Positions 1 to 8,363 of a stretch of 64,000 nucleotides of DNA are shown in pieces. Source of the stretch: Parathalassolituus penaei (GTDB taxonomy: Bacteria; Pseudomonadota; Gammaproteobacteria; Pseudomonadales; Oceanobacteraceae). Every line of letters starts with the position of its first letter. Within the stretch, counting starts at the first letter, position 1. The notes under the pieces were generated by a model that made no database searches, had not been told where the DNA came from, and saw nothing but the letters and a program-made list of their open reading frames with translations. The position numbers and the translations under genes are program-made. The stretch is from assembly GCF_026626885.1 (NCBI RefSeq), contig NZ_JAPNOA010000026.1, positions 62,001 to 126,000 on the forward strand. The letters are read 5' to 3'.

Positions 1-657
1 TCGGTTGCGGTGGTAACCCGTATCGCCGAGTGCACCGGCAAACCGGATCTGGTGCTGGAGTGTGCCGGTCAGCCGGGCGTGCGCGCCCATGGTGTCGATG
101 TGCTGGCGCGTGGTTGGGATCTGGCGGTGATTTCGGTTGGTGCCCTTGCCGATGCTGAACTGGCGGATCGTTTGCACGCAGCGGCGGCCACTGGGCGTTC
201 ACGACTGCATGCGTTGTCGGGGGCAGTTGCTGGCATTGATGGCCTGGCCGCAGCGCGTGAAGGTGGCCTCGATGAAGTGTTGTATACCTCTCGTAAAAGC
301 CCGGCCAGCTGGCGCGGCAGTGCGGCGGAACAGATGGTATGCCTTGATACCATTGCCGAACCATATGTGTTTTTCCGTGGCAGTGCTCGCGAAGCGGCGT
401 TGGCGTTTCCCGCCAACGCCAACGTTGCTGCCACCATCGCCCTGGCGGGCTTGGGACTCGATAAAACCCGTGTGCAGCTGATGGTCGATCCCGGGATTTC
501 CACCAACCAGCATCGGATTCATGCCAGCGGTCGGTTTGGTGAAATGAATATCGAACTCTGTGGTATGCCACTGGAGCGTAATCCGAAAACCTCAACGCTG
601 GCGGCCTTGAGTGTGGTGCGTGCCTGCCGGCAGGCGGTATCATCGGTGGTGATTTGA
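1..657 (+). CDS. nadX: L-aspartate dehydrogenase, C-terminal part (5' end outside window)
   Basis: The frame is open from the first base and gives 218 residues ending in a TGA at 655-657. The C-terminal half carries the signature of L-aspartate dehydrogenase: a GISTNQHRI segment followed by FGEMNIELCGMPLERNPKTS and a final helix that packs against the nucleotide-binding fold. Family members convert L-aspartate to iminoaspartate/oxaloacetate with NAD(P), and are linked to NAD synthesis or aspartate use. The N-terminal Rossmann GxGxxG lies upstream of the window, so cofactor choice cannot be judged. An 18-bp perfect palindrome (656-673) overlaps the stop codon and may mark the transcript end, although no T tract follows. 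The family call is firm. Only the true length and upstream operon partners are unknown. Confidence 0.88.
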   Translation, partial: SVAVVTRIAECTGKPDLVLECAGQPGVRAHGVDVLARGWDLAVISVGALADAELADRLHAAAATGRSRLHALSGAVAGIDGLAAAREGGLDEVLYTSRKSPASWRGSAAEQMVCLDTIAEPYVFFRGSAREAALAFPANANVAATIALAGLGLDKTRVQLMVDPGISTNQHRIHASGRFGEMNIELCGMPLERNPKTSTLAALSVVRACRQAVSSVVI

Positions 658-999
658 ACGCCGATCGGCGTTCAGGCCGTTGATCAATTCCTTTGCAATG
701 TTGGCTCGGAATCTGCTCCCGGGTTTTCATGATCATTTAAGCATCCTGCTCGTATCGTTCTGCTTCATCCCCGGCTGAACACATTTTCTGCCCGACGTCA
801 TACGTCGCAATTCTGACCCAAAATACTCGCGAAGTTGCTAGCTGGCTTGTCCTACGGCTCGGTGATCAATTTTCCATGATGGGTGCAAACGTCTGATTAA
901 TCAGGACGATGGTCAGGTGGTTGTGGTGTATGGATGTTCCACAAGCAGGGAGCGCGGCAAGGATGCCAATTACAAAAAAATCAAAAGAATTCAGGTGAT
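658..999. other. Intergenic region without a recognisable gene
   Basis: The first 16 bases complete an 18-bp perfect palindrome that starts on the nadX stop codon (656-673), possibly a weak terminator. The rest contains short, inconsistent open frames and no RNA gene I can recognise. A frame in phase with the next gene runs back to an ATG at 934, but its 22 extra residues look non-coding. Confidence 0.4.
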
Positions 1000-1320
1000 A
1001 TGAGCAGAGCCATCATCGTGTCGAATCAAGCCGCCTGTGTGCGCTGGTTAATGTTAAATCTGTCTCGGGTTGACGATGTGTGGGATGAATTTGACGAAAC
1101 CGGGTTGCTCGCGGGCGATTGTGTCTATGGCAATTTGAGTCTGGAGAATATCGAATCGCTGATTGGTCGAGGTGTTCGTTATTTCCAGATCCGTTTTGGC
1201 AATGGACGATATTTTCGGGATCAACCGCTGGATGATCGTGCCTGGAGCGATTTGCAGCCGGAGTTGGTGGAATTTGGTCTTGCTCATTTTGCACGGCCAG
1301 CGCCTCATTGGTTGGGGTGA
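1000..1320 (+). CDS. Csx16-like protein (putative ring nuclease family), stand-alone
   Basis: This 106-residue protein follows the pattern of the Csx16/VVA1548 family as I recall it. It has a start of the IIVS type in place of YFVS/YFVT, a conserved Trp about 12 residues in, a V-D then F-D pair, the core L-x-A-G-D-x-V-x-G-x-L, and an RG-x-RYF segment near residue 65. Csx16 proteins occur with type III CRISPR loci and are described as ring nucleases that degrade cyclic oligoadenylate. No cas gene or array lies in this window. I chose ATG 1000 because homologues start at this point. An AGGTGA sits immediately upstream but is unusually close; ATG 934 is the alternative. The NERD-helicase gene follows 310 bp downstream on the same strand. 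A distant fold relative with another role is possible. Confidence 0.55.
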   Translation: MSRAIIVSNQAACVRWLMLNLSRVDDVWDEFDETGLLAGDCVYGNLSLENIESLIGRGVRYFQIRFGNGRYFRDQPLDDRAWSDLQPELVEFGLAHFARPAPHWLG

Positions 1321-1629
1321 ATTGGCCTCTGCTGTCCTATCTGGCTTATGTCGGCTGTTCTGGCTGTTTAAGTTTGTTTCTTCAGGTCTTTAATCAATTT
1401 TCAGCTTCACTACCTCTGTCATAATGCGACACGCTTCTCGTTGTGGCGTGGCCGGTATCGGCCAGATAGTGACTTTGGCGCTTCTGGCTATTGGCAACCG
1501 TTACGCCAGCTGTTTTCTGCGCCCGCTTCGGTTACAAGGGCGTCAGTTTTCCTGATCTGCGTCTGCTTTTTTGTGATTACAGGATGTTGTTGATGTGTGT
1601 TTGCCTCGTTCTGACGGCTGCCGGAGTGT
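1321..1629. other. Intergenic region before the NERD-helicase gene
   Basis: No gene is visible. There is a small perfect hairpin at 1449-1464 (TGGCCG, loop GTAT, CGGCCA). A CATAAT hexamer near 1419-1424 could act as a -10 box, but no convincing -35 accompanies it. Confidence 0.35.
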
Positions 1630-3651
1630 GTGGTGGCTGAAGTTATTCCTGCTCTGACTCGTGAAGTGCTGACCCGGATGACCTCCGGTGAGAAGCGGTT
1701 TGCCCAGCGTCTGAAAGATCTGCTCGAAGATGACTACCTGTGCTGGTACGACATTCCCATTGGGCGCAAGCGGCGTTACGCCGATTTTGTGATCCTGCAT
1801 CCGCAGCGTGGTTTGCTGTTTCTGGAAGTGAAGGACTGGAAACCGTCCACCCTCAAGCGCCTGAACAAACACACGGCCAGCCTGCTGATTGCGGATCGCC
1901 TGCACGAGGTGGCCAATCCGCTGGAGCAGGCCCGCCAGTACATGCTGGAAACCATCAATGTGCTGACCCGTGATCCGCAGCTGGTGCAAGAGGGCGCTTT
2001 TGCGGGCAAGTTGTGTATGCCGTATGGCTGGGGTGTGGTGTTAACCAATATTACTCGCGCCCAGATGGAAGCCTGCACAACCCAGGAGCAGCGCGACAGT
2101 GTGCTGCCTGATCATCTGGTGATTTACCGCGATGAGATGCTGGAAAACACCGATCCGGAGGAGTTCCAGCAACGCCTGTGGGGCATGTTTAATCATTGTT
2201 TTGGTGCTCGTTTGTCGGTGCCGCAGATCGACCGGGTACGTTGGCATATGTTTCCGGAAGTTCGTATCGATGTGCAGCAACATGAGTTGTTTGGCCCGGA
2301 CCTGGATGATCTGCCAGAGTTTGACGACGAGCCCGATGAACTGGATGAATCCGATGCGGTTGAAGTCGCCGACGATGACGTGGCAGGCAGCCGTATTAAA
2401 AAGAACGGTGGTGAACCGGGCGGTGATCTGGTGCTGTCGATGCCAGCCCGTAAGACCAGCAAAAAACTCCGCAACCGGCAGTTGCTGGAGAAACTCCCCG
2501 ATATTGTGAAAATTCTGGATATCCAGCAGGAGCAGCTGGCGCGCAGCCTGGGAGCTGGGCATCGGGTGATTCACGGCGTGGCCGGTTCCGGTAAAACCCT
2601 GATTCTCGGGTATCGCTGTGAGCTGCTGGCCCATACCACCAGCAAACCGATTCTGGTGCTGTGTTTTAACATCACCCTGGCGCGCAAGTTAAACGCCATG
2701 ATGGCCAGTCGTGGCCTGACCGAGCGTGTGCAGGCGTTGCATTTTCACGACTGGATCGGCCGTCAGTTACGCACTTATCAGGTCAGTGTGAATTACGACT
2801 CGGGCAAGGTGTGGGAACAGCAAGTGGCGGCGGTGATTCGTGCGGTCGATTTTGGCCAAATTCCGCGTGCCCAGTACGGCGCGGTGCTGATTGATGAAGG
2901 ACACGATTTTGAGGCCGACTGGCTGCGGCTGGTGGTGCAGATGGTCGATCCGGAATCCGACTCGTTACTGCTGCTGTACGACGATGCCCAGAGTATTTAC
3001 CGCAAGAAAAGTGGCATGAGTTTCAGTCTGTCGAGTGTAGGGATCAAAGCTCAGGGACGCACCACGGTGCTGCGCCTGAATTATCGCAATACCCGCGAGA
3101 TTCTGGATTTCTCCTATCGGTTTGCCAGCAAGTACATCGCCAGTCATGACGGCGATGATGACCATGTGCCATTACTCGCGCCGGAGGCGGCGGGTAATCA
3201 CGGCCCGTTGCCGCATCTGGAAATCTGCCAGGACTGGCTGGGCGAAATGAAAGCCTGCGCCAACCAGCTGCTGGCCTGGCGCGAGCAGGGGCTGCGCTGG
3301 AATGAAATGGCGGTGTTGTATGTGCATGGTGTGCAGGGTGAACGTCTGGGGCGTTACCTGCGTATGGAGCACAACCTGCCGGTGAACTGGCTGGGTAGCT
3401 CGACGTACAAAAAGCAGTACAACCCATTGGCCGACAGTATTGCCATTATGCCGATACCGTCGAGCAAGGGGCTGGAGTTTCCGGCGGTGATGGTGATGGG
3501 GGGTGGTGATTTTGATTGCAGTGACGAGCAAATCAATAACAGTGCCCGCACTCTGTATGTGGGGCTGACCCGCGCCCAGAAATACCTCAGCGTCAGCTGG
3601 TCGGCCGAAACCGAACTCACCCGTCGTATGGCGGAGGTGATGGCGAGCTGA
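1630..3651 (+). CDS. NERD nuclease-related domain fused to SF1 (UvrD-like) DNA helicase
   Basis: The product has 673 residues. Residues about 15-140 form a NERD domain: RYADFVILH then LLFLEVKDWK supplies the acidic and Lys positions of the nuclease-like core. An acidic linker of about residues 225-255 follows. The rest is a superfamily 1 helicase: Walker A GVAGSGKT at 316-323, Walker B/motif II LIDEGHDF near 420-427, motif III DDAQSIY, and motif VI YVGLTRAQK near 643-651. It probably unwinds or senses DNA and may cleave it. NERD-helicase proteins are poorly characterised, and some sit in defence islands. The start is GTG 1630 or GTG 1633, with GGAG just upstream. The gene stands alone, with the Csx16-like gene upstream and cysC 95 bp downstream. 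Confidence 0.85.
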   Translation: MVAEVIPALTREVLTRMTSGEKRFAQRLKDLLEDDYLCWYDIPIGRKRRYADFVILHPQRGLLFLEVKDWKPSTLKRLNKHTASLLIADRLHEVANPLEQARQYMLETINVLTRDPQLVQEGAFAGKLCMPYGWGVVLTNITRAQMEACTTQEQRDSVLPDHLVIYRDEMLENTDPEEFQQRLWGMFNHCFGARLSVPQIDRVRWHMFPEVRIDVQQHELFGPDLDDLPEFDDEPDELDESDAVEVADDDVAGSRIKKNGGEPGGDLVLSMPARKTSKKLRNRQLLEKLPDIVKILDIQQEQLARSLGAGHRVIHGVAGSGKTLILGYRCELLAHTTSKPILVLCFNITLARKLNAMMASRGLTERVQALHFHDWIGRQLRTYQVSVNYDSGKVWEQQVAAVIRAVDFGQIPRAQYGAVLIDEGHDFEADWLRLVVQMVDPESDSLLLLYDDAQSIYRKKSGMSFSLSSVGIKAQGRTTVLRLNYRNTREILDFSYRFASKYIASHDGDDDHVPLLAPEAAGNHGPLPHLEICQDWLGEMKACANQLLAWREQGLRWNEMAVLYVHGVQGERLGRYLRMEHNLPVNWLGSSTYKKQYNPLADSIAIMPIPSSKGLEFPAVMVMGGGDFDCSDEQINNSARTLYVGLTRAQKYLSVSWSAETELTRRMAEVMAS

Positions 3652-3745
3652 TTCCAGGTGGGGGCTTCGCGGATAAAGTACCCGGCACAGGCTTTCTGCC
3701 GGTGAAGTGGACTGCTACTGTTTCGACAGGGATATCGGAGGTTTT

Positions 3746-4357
3746 ATGCCGCAGACGCATCTTCATTGGCACCATCACCCGGTTCAGCAATCACAGCGCG
3801 CAGCCATGAAAGGCCAGCGCGCGTTTGTGTTGTGGTTCACCGGGCTGAGTGGTTCGGGTAAATCCAGTATTGCCGGTGCGGTGGAGTGTCTGCTGGCTGA
3901 GCGTGGCAGGCACACCTATCTGCTCGATGGCGACAATGTTCGTTATGGCTTGTGTGCCGATCTTGGCTTCAGTCGCGCGGATCGCACCGAAAATATCCGC
4001 CGGGTTGGTGAAGTCGCCAGTCTGATGGTCGATGCCGGGCTGATTGTGCTGGCGGCGTTTATTTCACCTGAGCGCGCGCAGCGTAAGAACGTGCGCCAGC
4101 GACTGCCAGCCGGACAGTTTATTGAAGTGTTTGTGGATGTGCCGTTGCCGGTGTGTGAATCCCGCGATGTCAAAGGGCTGTATCAGAAAGCCCGTGCCGG
4201 ATTAATCATCGACTTTACCGGCGTGCACAGTGGTTACGAAGCGCCGGAAAATCCGGAAATCGTGATCCGGAATCACCAGATTGATATCGATGCCGCCGCC
4301 GCGCAGGTGCTGGATTATCTGCAGCGGGAGGGGTATCTGGATCGTTCGGATATTTGA
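3746..4357 (+). CDS. cysC: Adenylyl-sulfate (APS) kinase
   Basis: CysC phosphorylates adenosine 5'-phosphosulfate to PAPS in the cytosol, using ATP. The 203-residue product is of normal family length. It shows the P-loop GLSGSGKSS near residue 32, the [10 protein letters not shown] segment that binds APS, the [17 protein letters not shown] helix and the C-terminal [11 protein letters not shown] lid region. ATG 3746 is preceded at 4 nt by GGAGG (3737-3741), so the longer frame from 3707 is not used. No cysD or cysN lies beside it. The window's sulfite reductase gene (cysI) is 58 kb away, so the sulfur genes here are scattered. Orphan cysC genes also occur in surface polysaccharide sulfation, but nothing here suggests that role. 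Confidence 0.93.
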   Translation: MPQTHLHWHHHPVQQSQRAAMKGQRAFVLWFTGLSGSGKSSIAGAVECLLAERGRHTYLLDGDNVRYGLCADLGFSRADRTENIRRVGEVASLMVDAGLIVLAAFISPERAQRKNVRQRLPAGQFIEVFVDVPLPVCESRDVKGLYQKARAGLIIDFTGVHSGYEAPENPEIVIRNHQIDIDAAAAQVLDYLQREGYLDRSDI

Positions 4358-4410
4358 TTGATACTCTGTGCATCTGATGTATGCAAAGCGGTTGTTGCCA
4401 GGGAGGCGTG

Positions 4411-5016
4411 ATGTTTGTTCATTATTACGATGCAGAAAATGTCGGGTTGGCGGGGCTGGATAAAATAGCCCTGACCTTGCAAGACAGGATGTTCGTATTC
4501 AGTCGTGTTGCAACGCTGGCCCACACGGGTGTTCATCCTTCGATTGTCTGTTTTCGCGAGTATCCTTTGGGGCCTGATCAGGCCGACTTCTACATTATTG
4601 GCCATCTGGCCAGTCTGCTTGCCCATGCCAGCCCGGCTGAACGCAAGGTTCTGAAATGTGTACTGCATTCGCGGGATCGCGCCTTGTGTCAGGCATTCCA
4701 GTTTCAATGCGAGCTGGCCGGGGTGAGTGGCAGCACGTTGGTATCGACGGACGACGCCGAAAAGAGCATTACCGAACAAGTCGAGGCAAAGCAAAAGGCA
4801 CTGCCGGTGGCCAATACGGGTGCGAAACCCGCTTCGGCGGAGCAGGATCTTGGGCAGAAAATGCTGAAACTACTGGATGCGCCGAAAACTTTTGCTGAGT
4901 TGACCAAGGCGTTGAAGCTGAATGCCAAGGATGTGAATCCATGTTTCGCTAAACTGGCCAAAGCAGGTGTTATCAAGCGTCAGTCACAGTCGAAAAAACA
5001 TTGGGTCAAAGCCTGA
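4411..5016 (+). CDS. PIN-like/NYN-type domain protein with C-terminal winged helix
   Basis: The 201-residue protein opens with MFVHYYDAENVGL, a first strand and acidic Asp typical of PIN-like/NYN RNase folds. A second acidic position lies in GPDQADFYIIGHLASLL and a third in LHSRDRALC. Residues about 105-140 are a low-complexity linker. Residues about 145-201 look like a small winged helix (LLDAPKTFAELTKAL then LAKAGVIKRQ), which would bind nucleic acid. RNA cleavage or binding is therefore plausible but unproven. ATG 4411 has GGGAGG (4401-4406) at 4 nt spacing, much better than the ATG at 4381. It lies 53 bp after cysC and may be cotranscribed with it. I do not recognise a named gene. Confidence 0.6.
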   Translation: MFVHYYDAENVGLAGLDKIALTLQDRMFVFSRVATLAHTGVHPSIVCFREYPLGPDQADFYIIGHLASLLAHASPAERKVLKCVLHSRDRALCQAFQFQCELAGVSGSTLVSTDDAEKSITEQVEAKQKALPVANTGAKPASAEQDLGQKMLKLLDAPKTFAELTKALKLNAKDVNPCFAKLAKAGVIKRQSQSKKHWVKA

Positions 5017-5103
5017 GCGCAAGATGATCTTCCAAACCTGGCAGCGACTTTTTCCGTCGCTGCTCTCCGTAATATCTCCTGTATCCCAAACAGGAGGTTT
5101 TTC

Positions 5104-5304
5104 ATGTATCCACCACGCTCTGGCCAATACATTCTTTATACCTGCCCCCATTGTGGTTATCAGACCAAGGGGCCGCATTTTGGATGTATTTTGATGCCCA
5201 GGTATTGCCCTGAATGCAAATCCGGTGCGCAGATGGAACAGCGAGTGTGTGAGCGTCGAACTCTGATTGAGCGCTTGCTGGACAAGCTCGGGAAGAAATT
5301 CTGA
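5104..5304 (+). CDS. Small zinc-ribbon protein
   Basis: A 66-residue protein with two CxxC knuckles, TCPHCGY near residue 13 and YCPECKS near residue 33, separated by about 20 residues. This is the pattern of a rubredoxin-like zinc ribbon that probably binds one Zn. The C-terminal 20 residues form a basic amphipathic helix. GGAGG at 5092-5096 precedes the ATG, so translation is likely. Its stop overlaps the start of the next tiny gene (TGATG), which makes a two-gene unit with a membrane protein. I know no function for it. Nucleic-acid or protein binding is only a guess from the fold. Confidence 0.7.
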   Translation: MYPPRSGQYILYTCPHCGYQTKGPHFGCILMPRYCPECKSGAQMEQRVCERRTLIERLLDKLGKKF

Positions 5305-5459
5305 TGCTGGTGGTGCGTTTGCTGCTGGGTATGCTGGTATTACTGGCGCTGCTGTTGGGGCCGGGGCTGATGCTGTTGCTGATCGCGGTGAAGGTGTTGG
5401 CCGCGATTTTCCCGTTGCTGGTGGTGGTTGGTGTGGTTGGCTGGCTGGTGGAGCAGTAG
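5304..5459 (+). CDS. 51-residue hydrophobic membrane protein
   Basis: The ATG at 5304-5306 overlaps the TGA of the zinc-ribbon gene by one base, a translational coupling arrangement. The 51 residues are almost all hydrophobic. A first segment runs from about residue 3 to 27 (LLLGMLVLLALLLGPGL and onward). A lone Lys at residue 30 follows, then a second segment at about 33-48, ending WLVEQ. This predicts one hairpin of two membrane helices. No homologue comes to mind. The codon pattern is plain and the overlap supports expression, but so short a hydrophobic frame could be fortuitous. The stop lies immediately before a dispersed repeat. Confidence 0.5.
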   Translation: MLVVRLLLGMLVLLALLLGPGLMLLLIAVKVLAAIFPLLVVVGVVGWLVEQ

Positions 5460-5460
5460 T

Positions 5461-5732
5461 TCGGGGGGTTAATAGCCGACGTTGCCCAGCGCAGCTGGCC
5501 ACCGTTAATTGCCCATTGGGCGAGCCGGGATTCACCGCAACGGCCGACCCGGCCGGGGCATGGATGCCCCGCAAGGCCCGTTGGCACAGGGATGTGCCAT
5601 CGGGCCGGGGTCGAAACGCCGTTGTCGGTGAAAACCGGGAAAACGAGCCCAGTCGGGCAAAAGCAGGGGGAGGCCCGCCCGGCCGGGGGACAAGGTCCCC
5701 CAAGAGGGCATACGGCCGTGCCAATTAACAAA
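5461..5732 (-). repeat. Dispersed repeat family R1, copy A (full length)
   Basis: Read on the minus strand, this block is nearly identical to the plus-strand block at 32313-32572. Both start CTTGTTAATTGGC or a close variant, then share the CCTTGTCCCCCGGCCGGGCGG core, and both end at CAGCTGCGCTGGG. Its GC is higher than that of its surroundings, and several frames stay open through it. The open frames are conserved only because the DNA is repeated, so I do not annotate a gene. A short deletion derivative lies at 23429-23554. No transposase is associated with any copy. Confidence 0.8.
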
Positions 5733-5812
5733 CGTACAGATCGTGCCGCCATTCGATGTGGGCATGACGTGTATGAATGCCGACGGGTCGGCATTGGTGC
5801 GTCTGCCCGGTT

Positions 5813-6709
5813 TTACAGCGGCATAACCGCCTTGAGCCACAGGGTGTTGCCCTCGGCGCGGTTGCGGACGTTCATTTCCTGAGTGTATTTCACAGTGGCG
5901 AACCAGCCTTTACCGGAGTCGAAGCGGATGCTTGGGCCAATGGCCATGGCTTTGCCGCGGTTGTCCTTGATGGTAGCGCCGTTCTGTTCGTCATCGGTGA
6001 TTTGTTGGTAGAGGTAACCGCCAGCGCCGACAACCAGTCCATTGCCAATGCCCCAGCCGAGGGCGTAATCCATGATCAGTTCCTGACCGTCGGTGTAGTG
6101 GGTGTCGCTGTTTTCGCCGTTAACGGTCCACATACCTTTGAAACCAAAGTTCAGGCCAGTCGGGTCCATGCGGCTGACGCCATAGACGCCCTGTGCGGCC
6201 CAGTGGTTGCGGCCGATATTGGCGATTTCGGTTTTGTCGTATGAACCGGTTGGGGCGATGATGTCGAACACGGCTACGGTGTGCAGTGCCTGACTGTGAT
6301 GCCAGCCAATGGCGGCGCCGAAGACCATGTCGCCGAGGCCACTGTCGCTGTCACTGACGCCGGGGGCGATTTTGACATCCAGATTCACCAGTGGGGCGAT
6401 GGTGTGGAAACCGAGCGAGCCGCCCAGTACCTGTTGTTCGGTGACGTAAACCAGACGAGGCACCACGGCGTTGGCGGTGACCTTGAAATCATCGGATGGT
6501 GAGGCGTCATCGCCCTTGTTGTTGCGCAGGGTGTCGGCGCTGTAGCTTTGGGCGTACACAATGCCGTACATGCCGGGTGGTGGCAGGGCGCAGCAGGTGT
6601 AGTTTTCAGCGCCCACCGGGTAAACGGTGCCGCCGCCTTCGGTGGCCAGCAGGGTGTTGGATGCGGTCAGCGCCAGGGTGCACAGGGTCAAGCGGGATGC
6701 GGTTCGCAT
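5813..6709 (-). CDS. SphA/MetA-type outer-membrane beta-barrel protein
   Basis: The 298-residue protein has a signal peptide (RLTLCTLALTASNTLLA, cleaved near residue 22). The body is of alternating polar/hydrophobic beta strands with the pattern of the phenol-degradation MetA (SphA) family: YPVGAENY near the N-terminus, a GLGD step near the middle, and strands ending in an aromatic or Leu. Members are outer-membrane proteins found with aromatic or hydrocarbon pathways, and are thought to help substrate entry. I chose the ATG at 6709 because AAGGA lies 7 nt upstream; an in-frame ATG at 6724 is less likely. The DASS carrier gene upstream is on the same strand, 283 bp away, which may hint at organic acid or aromatic uptake. 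Confidence 0.78.
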   Translation of the reverse strand: MRTASRLTLCTLALTASNTLLATEGGGTVYPVGAENYTCCALPPPGMYGIVYAQSYSADTLRNNKGDDASPSDDFKVTANAVVPRLVYVTEQQVLGGSLGFHTIAPLVNLDVKIAPGVSDSDSGLGDMVFGAAIGWHHSQALHTVAVFDIIAPTGSYDKTEIANIGRNHWAAQGVYGVSRMDPTGLNFGFKGMWTVNGENSDTHYTDGQELIMDYALGWGIGNGLVVGAGGYLYQQITDDEQNGATIKDNRGKAMAIGPSIRFDSGKGWFATVKYTQEMNVRNRAEGNTLWLKAVMPL

Positions 6710-6924
6710 GTCAGATTCCTTCATTTTATTGTTGTTATGTGGATCAGCACCAGGGCAACTGGCCAGCGTGGATCGGGGAGTGCTGGACGGATGTCTGGTG
6801 CTGATGCAGCGGAAGGTATGGTCACCTGAACCGGGTGATGAGTTCTAATATGGATTAGGCGGGGTTTTGATACCGTAAAGGTATCAGGTTTGGGTAGCCG
6901 ATTTGATTGAAGGTGCAGGAGAGC

Positions 6925-6960
6925 AGCCCTGTATCCATGCCGGTGCATGGATACAGGGCT
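6925..6960 (-). terminator. Perfect 16-bp hairpin downstream of the DASS gene
   Basis: AGCCCTGTATCCATGC and its exact complement are separated by four bases. The hairpin lies 32 bp past the DASS stop codon on the minus strand. No T tract follows on either strand, so it may be a Rho-dependent end, an mRNA 3' stabiliser or a protein site rather than an intrinsic terminator. Confidence 0.5.
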
Positions 6961-6992
6961 TGCGGGGTTAACCGGTAGCGGTTAAACGGCGA

Positions 6993-8363
6993 TCAGTTCC
7001 AGAAAATTGCGGCGTAGCCGGTAATCACCACAATACAGAGGAAGTTCAGGAACAAACCGACTCGCATCATGCTGCGTTGTGGCACGTAGCCGGAGCCAAA
7101 CACAATGGCGTTGGGTGGTGTGGCGACCGGCAGCATAAAGGCACAGGACGCCGAAATCGCAATCAGCACTGACAGCACAATCGGGTTTACGCCCAGGCTT
7201 TCGGCCACACTGGCGAATACCGGTACCAGCAATGCGGCGCTGGCGGTGTTGCTGGCGAATTCGGTCAGGAAGACCACGAAGGTGACCACCACCAGCATGG
7301 TGACGATGCCACCGGCGTGGTTCAGCAACTCCGACAGGGTCTCCGCCAGGAATACGCTGGTGCCAGTGGTTTTCAGCACGGCGCTCAGAGCCAGACCGCC
7401 CCCGAACAGCAGCAGTACGCCCCAGTCGGTGGTCTTTTCAATATCTTTCCAAGTCACAACGCGAGATACACCCAGTGCCAGAATGGCGCTGATGGCGATC
7501 AGGGTGTCGAAGTCTTTCAGGCCCCCCAACGCCGCACTCAGCGTGCTGCTGAAAATCCAGCACACCACGGTCAGACCAAAAATCACCAGCGTCAGGATGC
7601 GGGTGTGGTTCCACTCTACCGGTTTGTGGTCGATTTCAAAGGTGTGGTTCAGTTGTGGGCGGGTGAGCACATACAGCAGTACCACCATCAGCGGCAGCAG
7701 AAGCAGGGCGATTGGCATGCCCATTTTCATCCAGCCGGTAAAGTCGAGGCCGGTGTTGGCGGCGGCGATGGCGTTTGGCGGGCTGCCCACCAGGGTGCCG
7801 ATACCACCAATACTGGCGCAGTAGGCGATACCCAGCAGCACGAAAATATAGGTGCCCGGCTCTTCGCGGTTGTCGATTTTCTCCAGCAGCCCCAATGCCA
7901 GCGGCAGCATCATGGCGGTGGTGGCGGTGTTGCTGATCCACATGGACAGGCCAGCAGTGGCGGCAAACATCAGGAATACGGCATTGCGCATATTGCCTTT
8001 GGCCAGCAGCAGCATCTTGTCGGCGATGGCCTGATCCAGCTGTTGGGTGTGCAGGGCGGCCGCCAGTGCAAAACCACCCAGGAACAGGAAGATCACCGGG
8101 TTGGAAAAGTGGCTGAGGGCGGAAGTGGTATCAAATACCCCCATGGCAACGGCTAACATGGGCACCATCAGGGCGGTGATGGACACGTGTACGGCTTCGG
8201 TCAGCCACAGAACGGCGGCAAACGCCAGAATGCTCAGGCCGACCGTAGTGTTGTGATCGTACGGCAGGGTTTCGAGCAGGATAAAAAACAGGGCGACTGT
8301 GCCCAGAAAAATGATGCTGTTCTTGTTGAACAGCCAATGCGTGAAGGCATTCAGGATGGCCAT
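6993..8363 (-). CDS. DASS/SLC13-family sodium:dicarboxylate (anion) symporter
   Basis: The 456-residue inner-membrane protein has the two SNT signature repeats of divalent-anion:Na+ symporters: [15 protein letters not shown] in the first half and [13 protein letters not shown] in the second. It also has the [11 protein letters not shown] and [12 protein letters not shown] loops that line the substrate and sodium sites. Around a dozen hydrophobic segments are visible, as expected for the family. Likely substrates are succinate, malate, fumarate or related dicarboxylates; sulfate or citrate cannot be excluded. The ATG at 8363 has AAGGAG at 8 nt. A GTG three codons upstream is in frame but worse placed. 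The gene appears monocistronic and ends at a strong hairpin. Confidence 0.9.
   Translation of the reverse strand: MAILNAFTHWLFNKNSIIFLGTVALFFILLETLPYDHNTTVGLSILAFAAVLWLTEAVHVSITALMVPMLAVAMGVFDTTSALSHFSNPVIFLFLGGFALAAALHTQQLDQAIADKMLLLAKGNMRNAVFLMFAATAGLSMWISNTATTAMMLPLALGLLEKIDNREEPGTYIFVLLGIAYCASIGGIGTLVGSPPNAIAAANTGLDFTGWMKMGMPIALLLLPLMVVLLYVLTRPQLNHTFEIDHKPVEWNHTRILTLVIFGLTVVCWIFSSTLSAALGGLKDFDTLIAISAILALGVSRVVTWKDIEKTTDWGVLLLFGGGLALSAVLKTTGTSVFLAETLSELLNHAGGIVTMLVVVTFVVFLTEFASNTASAALLVPVFASVAESLGVNPIVLSVLIAISASCAFMLPVATPPNAIVFGSGYVPQRSMMRVGLFLNFLCIVVITGYAAIFWN

Noticed and set aside
5461-5732. Long open frames through the repeat (and through 32313-32572) reading GDLVPRPGGPPPAF
   Set aside because: They are conserved only because the DNA is a repeat; they are open in several frames, have low-complexity Pro/Arg/Gly content, and lack a start with a ribosome site.
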